Below, piece after piece: positions 31,631 to 34,311 of a DNA stretch of 34,311 bases. The stretch is from the NCBI GenBank assembly GCA_017983495.1, contig JAGOBH010000016.1:1-34311 (forward strand). The letters are read 5' to 3'. Positions within the stretch are counted from its first letter, which is position 1. Every line of letters begins with the position of its first letter. Origin of the DNA: Pyrinomonadaceae bacterium. Lineage in GTDB: Bacteria; Acidobacteriota; Blastocatellia; Pyrinomonadales; Pyrinomonadaceae. The notes under the pieces are model-generated. The model was not told the origin of the DNA and made no database searches. It worked only from the letters and a program-made list of their open reading frames with translations. Made by a program: the position numbers and the translations under genes.

Positions 31631-33148
31631 CTACGCACCCGCCTTTTTCTTTTTAGCAATATCCTCGGCAACAAGCTTATACGCGATGTAATACTTATAG
31701 ATATTACTCACATATGTTACCGTCTCGGCCCCTATCTCTTTGGCTGCGACAAGCTCGACATTGTTAAACCACTTATTCGGATCCAGTCCCTGGGCCTCAG
31801 CTTTTTTTCGCAAACCGGCGACCCGGCCCGGCCCGGCGTTATAGGCGGCAAATGCGAAAAGCTCACGGTTTGTACTGTCGAATTTGGCGTCCTTAAAATT
31901 GGTATTAACGATATAATCCATGTACTTAACACCGGCGTTGATGTTGTTTTCCATGTTTGTTTGCGTATCGGGTATATTGATCGGGCTGCCCTCTGCCGTG
32001 CTTGGTTTGATCTGCATCACGCCGTAGGCACCGGCGGGACTGGATTTCGATTGGTCGATAGTCGATTCCTGATACGCCTGAGCGGCGATCATCAACCAGT
32101 CGAAGTTGTACTGATCGGCGTACTTCTTGAAATACCCGACCGCCGCCTTGTATTTTTCGATCTCCATCGGCGCAGTGTTGTTTTTGGCATATTTAGCGTC
32201 CTTCAGATATCTGAGCAGCAAAGTGTTGCCAAATGACGTGCCTTCCTTGTGGTCCTTTACAAATTCGTTGACGAGAGCCAGGAATTGCGGCGTTCCTTTT
32301 TGAACCGCCCAACCGATCTTGTCATCGCTGACGAGAGCCAGGTTGTTATGAACCGTAAGGCCGTCAAATACTTTGGCCCAAAGGCCCGCGACCAGATCGT
32401 CCATCACAGTTATCCCGACGACGCCCGCTTGGACCATATTGAGAATATCTTCGTCCCCAAGATTAGGGTCAGCCTCTCTGAGAGTCATCGGCGGTTTGCC
32501 GCTCTGCATGAACTGCTCATTTAGCTTCTCGAGATTAGGCCAGTAGCGGCTGAACTTTTGAACGTACACTTCCTTGCCGGCGAGGTCTTCGAGTGTTGCG
32601 ATCGGCGGTGCGGACGGGCCTGTGACGATGAGTTGCTTTACGTTTTCACGCACCGGGTCCGAAAAGTCCGCGATCTTTTGCGTTTCGGCAATGATCGGCA
32701 CATTTGCGACCACGATATCCGCCTGGCTGTTTGACATGCGCTTCAAGCCCTCTTCGCGGGTCACAGGCAGGAAAACCACCTGAACCGGCTTGTTGCCGGT
32801 ATTTAGCTTTTTGTTGAGGAACTTTTCAAATTCCTTAAGCCCCTCATAACTCACGCCGCGCGGTTGCGGGCCGTCGTAGAAAAATCCTGTCTTGCTATAC
32901 AGCACAAGAGCCCTGATATAACGCCGCTCGACCATACCATCGATATCGCCGGTCCATTTCTCGGTTCTCAGGCGATCAAGCACGGTCGGATCGATCTCCG
33001 CCGGCGGCTGTTCGGCCACAGTTTCTGTATTACCGGCTGTCGGTGCGACGTTCGCCGCATTCCCGTTCGGCCCCGCCGAACCGCACGATTGGCCCATGAA
33101 AAGCGTTAAAGCGAAGAGTAACAGCCAAAGAAATGAATATTTGCTCAT
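31631..33148 (-). CDS. Membrane-bound lytic transglycosylase, MltF-like (SBP_bac_3 + SLT)
   Basis: This is a 505-residue protein with a hydrophobic leader (5-19) and Cys22 ('GQSCG'), a possible lipobox, so it is probably a lipoprotein at a periplasmic membrane face. An extracellular-solute-binding (family 3) domain occupies about 78-320 ('LVLYSKTGFFYDG', 'QADIVVANVPI', 'DLAGKEVYVQKFSRYWPNLE'). A goose-lysozyme-like SLT domain follows (about 345-495): 'WLMIAAQAYQESTIDQSKSS', with the catalytic glutamate E361, then 'PAGAYGVMQIKPSTAEG' and 'NINAGVKYM'. Such enzymes cleave murein to 1,6-anhydro-muropeptides. It is close to the family's usual length. Convergent with the radical SAM gene. Confidence 0.92.
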   Translation of the reverse strand: MSKYSFLWLLLFALTLFMGQSCGSAGPNGNAANVAPTAGNTETVAEQPPAEIDPTVLDRLRTEKWTGDIDGMVERRYIRALVLYSKTGFFYDGPQPRGVSYEGLKEFEKFLNKKLNTGNKPVQVVFLPVTREEGLKRMSNSQADIVVANVPIIAETQKIADFSDPVRENVKQLIVTGPSAPPIATLEDLAGKEVYVQKFSRYWPNLEKLNEQFMQSGKPPMTLREADPNLGDEDILNMVQAGVVGITVMDDLVAGLWAKVFDGLTVHNNLALVSDDKIGWAVQKGTPQFLALVNEFVKDHKEGTSFGNTLLLRYLKDAKYAKNNTAPMEIEKYKAAVGYFKKYADQYNFDWLMIAAQAYQESTIDQSKSSPAGAYGVMQIKPSTAEGSPINIPDTQTNMENNINAGVKYMDYIVNTNFKDAKFDSTNRELFAFAAYNAGPGRVAGLRKKAEAQGLDPNKWFNNVELVAAKEIGAETVTYVSNIYKYYIAYKLVAEDIAKKKKAGA

Positions 33149-33185
33149 ATGGATACCATCACGAATGAACTTTATCGCCGCCTGG

Positions 33186-33214
33186 AATAAAAAAGAACTG
33201 TCATTTTTGACAGT
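33186..33214 (-). terminator. Rho-independent terminator downstream of the exported small protein
   Basis: Read on the minus strand, 'ACTGTCA' and 'TGACAGT' form a seven-pair stem (33208-33214 with 33197-33203) with a four-base loop, followed by a T-rich stretch. It is about 130 bases past the stop at 33344 and 40 bases upstream of the MltF-like gene. Confidence 0.65.
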
Positions 33215-33343
33215 CCTTCTATGAAGAGATGGGGTCTGGCCTGCAATTCATGATGAAAATTTATCGATAACCGTAGCCAAAAGATCACGGGCGCGAATCG
33301 CAACAAACAACGCTCGCCCCCGGGTTCCACCGTTTGCCGATTC

Positions 33344-33871
33344 TCATTTTGTGCATGGAGCGAGTTCGAAACTAACAGGTTCTGCAACTACGCGCCCCGT
33401 AAAAAGACGAATGCCTGATTTCGAATGCTTGTTGAATTGGCCGTACCCAATATCAATCCTGTAGCGACCAATTCGTCCGAAGAACTCGTTTTCCCTTGCT
33501 GATAACGTAACCACCTGTTCAATATTCTCACCTCGCGATAGGAACTTGACAGAGGAATCAGGTATTTTCTCCGTTGGAAATTGATCACCGAAGTAACTCG
33601 TAGCACTCACTAGGCCTGTTGGAGGAAAATAAAACATGGATCGGTATCGTTGAAGTGAGCGAGCATCCACCGCAATACGTTTTCGCCCAACATAATCAAG
33701 ACGCACAATGTATTTTATCGTATCGCCCAGACACGGAGAGCCTTCGATTCGAGTAGATAGTTTTATAGTCGAAGCCTTATCATTCTGAGAATGTGCAATG
33801 GTCGCACTCCAAAGAACGACTGTAATAAGAACGATAACTCGAATTAAGCTCTTGTTCGAGGTCAATGGCAT
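33344..33871 (-). CDS. Small exported protein of unknown function
   Basis: This is a 175-residue protein. Residues 8-28 form a signal peptide ('VIVLITVVLWSATIAHSQ'). The mature part is beta-rich ('TIKYIVRLDYVGRKRIAVDA', 'NIEQVVTLSARENEFF', 'RYRIDIGYGQFNKHSKSG'), with one cysteine early and one at the end. I do not recognise the family. The ATG at 33871 is preferred over a TTG five codons upstream because a Shine-Dalgarno GGAGG lies seven bases before it and it gives a clean signal peptide. It is read in the same direction as the MltF-like gene but is separated from it by a terminator. Confidence 0.75.
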   Translation of the reverse strand: MPLTSNKSLIRVIVLITVVLWSATIAHSQNDKASTIKLSTRIEGSPCLGDTIKYIVRLDYVGRKRIAVDARSLQRYRSMFYFPPTGLVSATSYFGDQFPTEKIPDSSVKFLSRGENIEQVVTLSARENEFFGRIGRYRIDIGYGQFNKHSKSGIRLFTGRVVAEPVSFELAPCTK

Positions 33872-34089
33872 TTTATCTTCCTCCAACGAAGGGCGACGTC
33901 AAACATGAAATACTGCAATCTGTCCGGACATGGCCGTTCAGTATTTGCGAAAATTCGACAATTTCCCGTTCGCTCGAAAGAGCGCGGTTAGAGTCGACCG
34001 TGTCTGCTGAATATCGCTGGGAGGCGTAGGGCATAACATGTGTAGCTTCTGCCCGATGTGGGCCGATGTCAAGGAGTTGGCGTTGTCCT
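33872..34089. other. Intergenic DNA with no recognisable gene
   Basis: No convincing gene was found. The minus frame 33873-34109 (78 codons) has no recognisable family, no good ribosome site and runs into the palindrome cluster. This stretch should hold the promoter of the exported small protein, but I could not identify it. Confidence 0.5.
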
Positions 34090-34284
34090 CGATCCCGGAG
34101 GGATCGCACGTTTATAGAAGAGCGGTTGCCACCGAATAACGTTCGACCCCGGCCGGGGTCGCATGTCTCTTAACCGCATATTCGATTCTATAAACATTCG
34201 ACGCCGCCGGCGTCGGTTCTTGTCGCCAAAGGTGACGAACATTATAGCCTAGGGTAGAGTGAGCACAGCGAACGGAACCCTAGG
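34090..34284. repeat. Cluster of short palindromes (REP-like)
   Basis: Five compact inverted repeats lie one after another: CGATCCC/GGGATCG (34090-34106), a perfect 18-base palindrome CGACCCCGGCCGGGGTCG (34144-34161), CGACGCC/GGCGTCG (34199-34215), GTCGCC/GGTGAC with one wobble pair (34222-34236), and CCTAGGGT/ACCCTAGG (34248-34255 with 34277-34284). Several share a 'CGAC...GTCG' frame. Spacing is 7-40 bases, so this is a palindrome cluster, not a CRISPR array. Confidence 0.8.
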
Positions 34285-34311
34285 TCACGCGATCTCAAAG
34301 GTACCGACGCT

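Noticed and set aside
33873..34109. 78-codon minus-strand frame
   Set aside because: No family, no good ribosome site, and it runs into the palindrome cluster.
34090..34284. CRISPR array
   Set aside because: The palindromes differ in sequence, there are no equal repeats or spacers, and no cas gene is near.

Overview
The window reads as chromosomal DNA of a free-living, respiring Gram-negative bacterium with moderately high GC. The assignment to Acidobacteriota, possibly the Blastocatellia/Pyrinomonadales side, is an inference. It rests on the protein family mix: a complex I operon interrupted by unrelated genes, a SpoIVB-type S55 peptidase, a conserved N-terminal domain of unknown function followed by a beta-rich tail, a B12-type radical SAM protein, and many intergenic inverted repeats. 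No rRNA, tRNA, transposase or CRISPR array was seen.

Region 1 (1-12994, minus strand) is one long complex I (NADH:quinone oxidoreductase) gene set. In transcription order it runs nuoA, nuoB, nuoC, nuoD, nuoE, a SnoaL/NTF2-like gene, nuoF, an LCAT-like lipase/acyltransferase, a tiny gene for 30S ribosomal protein THX, a DUF1579 gene, nuoG, nuoH, nuoJ, nuoK, and a secreted parvulin-type peptidyl-prolyl isomerase that runs off the left edge. Most gaps are 0-50 bases and the DUF1579/nuoG pair shares a base (TAATG), so the set is probably co-transcribed from a candidate promoter near 13090-13118. nuoI is absent from its usual place between nuoH and nuoJ, where an inverted repeat sits instead. nuoL, nuoM and nuoN are not in the window.

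Region 2 (13270-16791) holds a gene of unknown function, then thiS, thiG, moaD and moaE: the sulfur carriers and their partner enzymes for thiamin thiazole and molybdopterin synthesis. A convergent small HD-type (MESH1/SpoT-like) hydrolase overlaps the end of moaE by four bases.

Region 3 (17018-23551) is the most unusual part. It is a four-gene plus-strand operon of exported repeat proteins. The last three genes are tandem paralogues linked by two ATGA stop/start overlaps. Each has a signal peptide, a nearly invariant TPR-like N-terminal module of about 95 residues, a variable solenoid of roughly 8, 9 and 10 repeats with a 'GDxAGAxKT' signature, and a related C-terminal domain. They look like a family that diversifies in the solenoid while the N-terminal module is kept uniform.

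Region 4 (23677-33871) holds an S55 (SpoIVB-like) peptidase divergent from an alpha/beta-hydrolase-fold protein without its nucleophile serine; a Mre11/SbcD-type nuclease followed by a Lon-substrate-binding-domain protein; a short-chain dehydrogenase; a B12-binding radical SAM protein ending at a good terminator; a membrane-bound lytic transglycosylase of the MltF type; and a small exported protein of unknown function. The right end (34090-34284) is a cluster of short GC-rich palindromes.

Inverted repeats of at least three sequence types lie in the gaps of the window, two of them inside the nuo operon. Much of the intergenic DNA is therefore repeat-derived.
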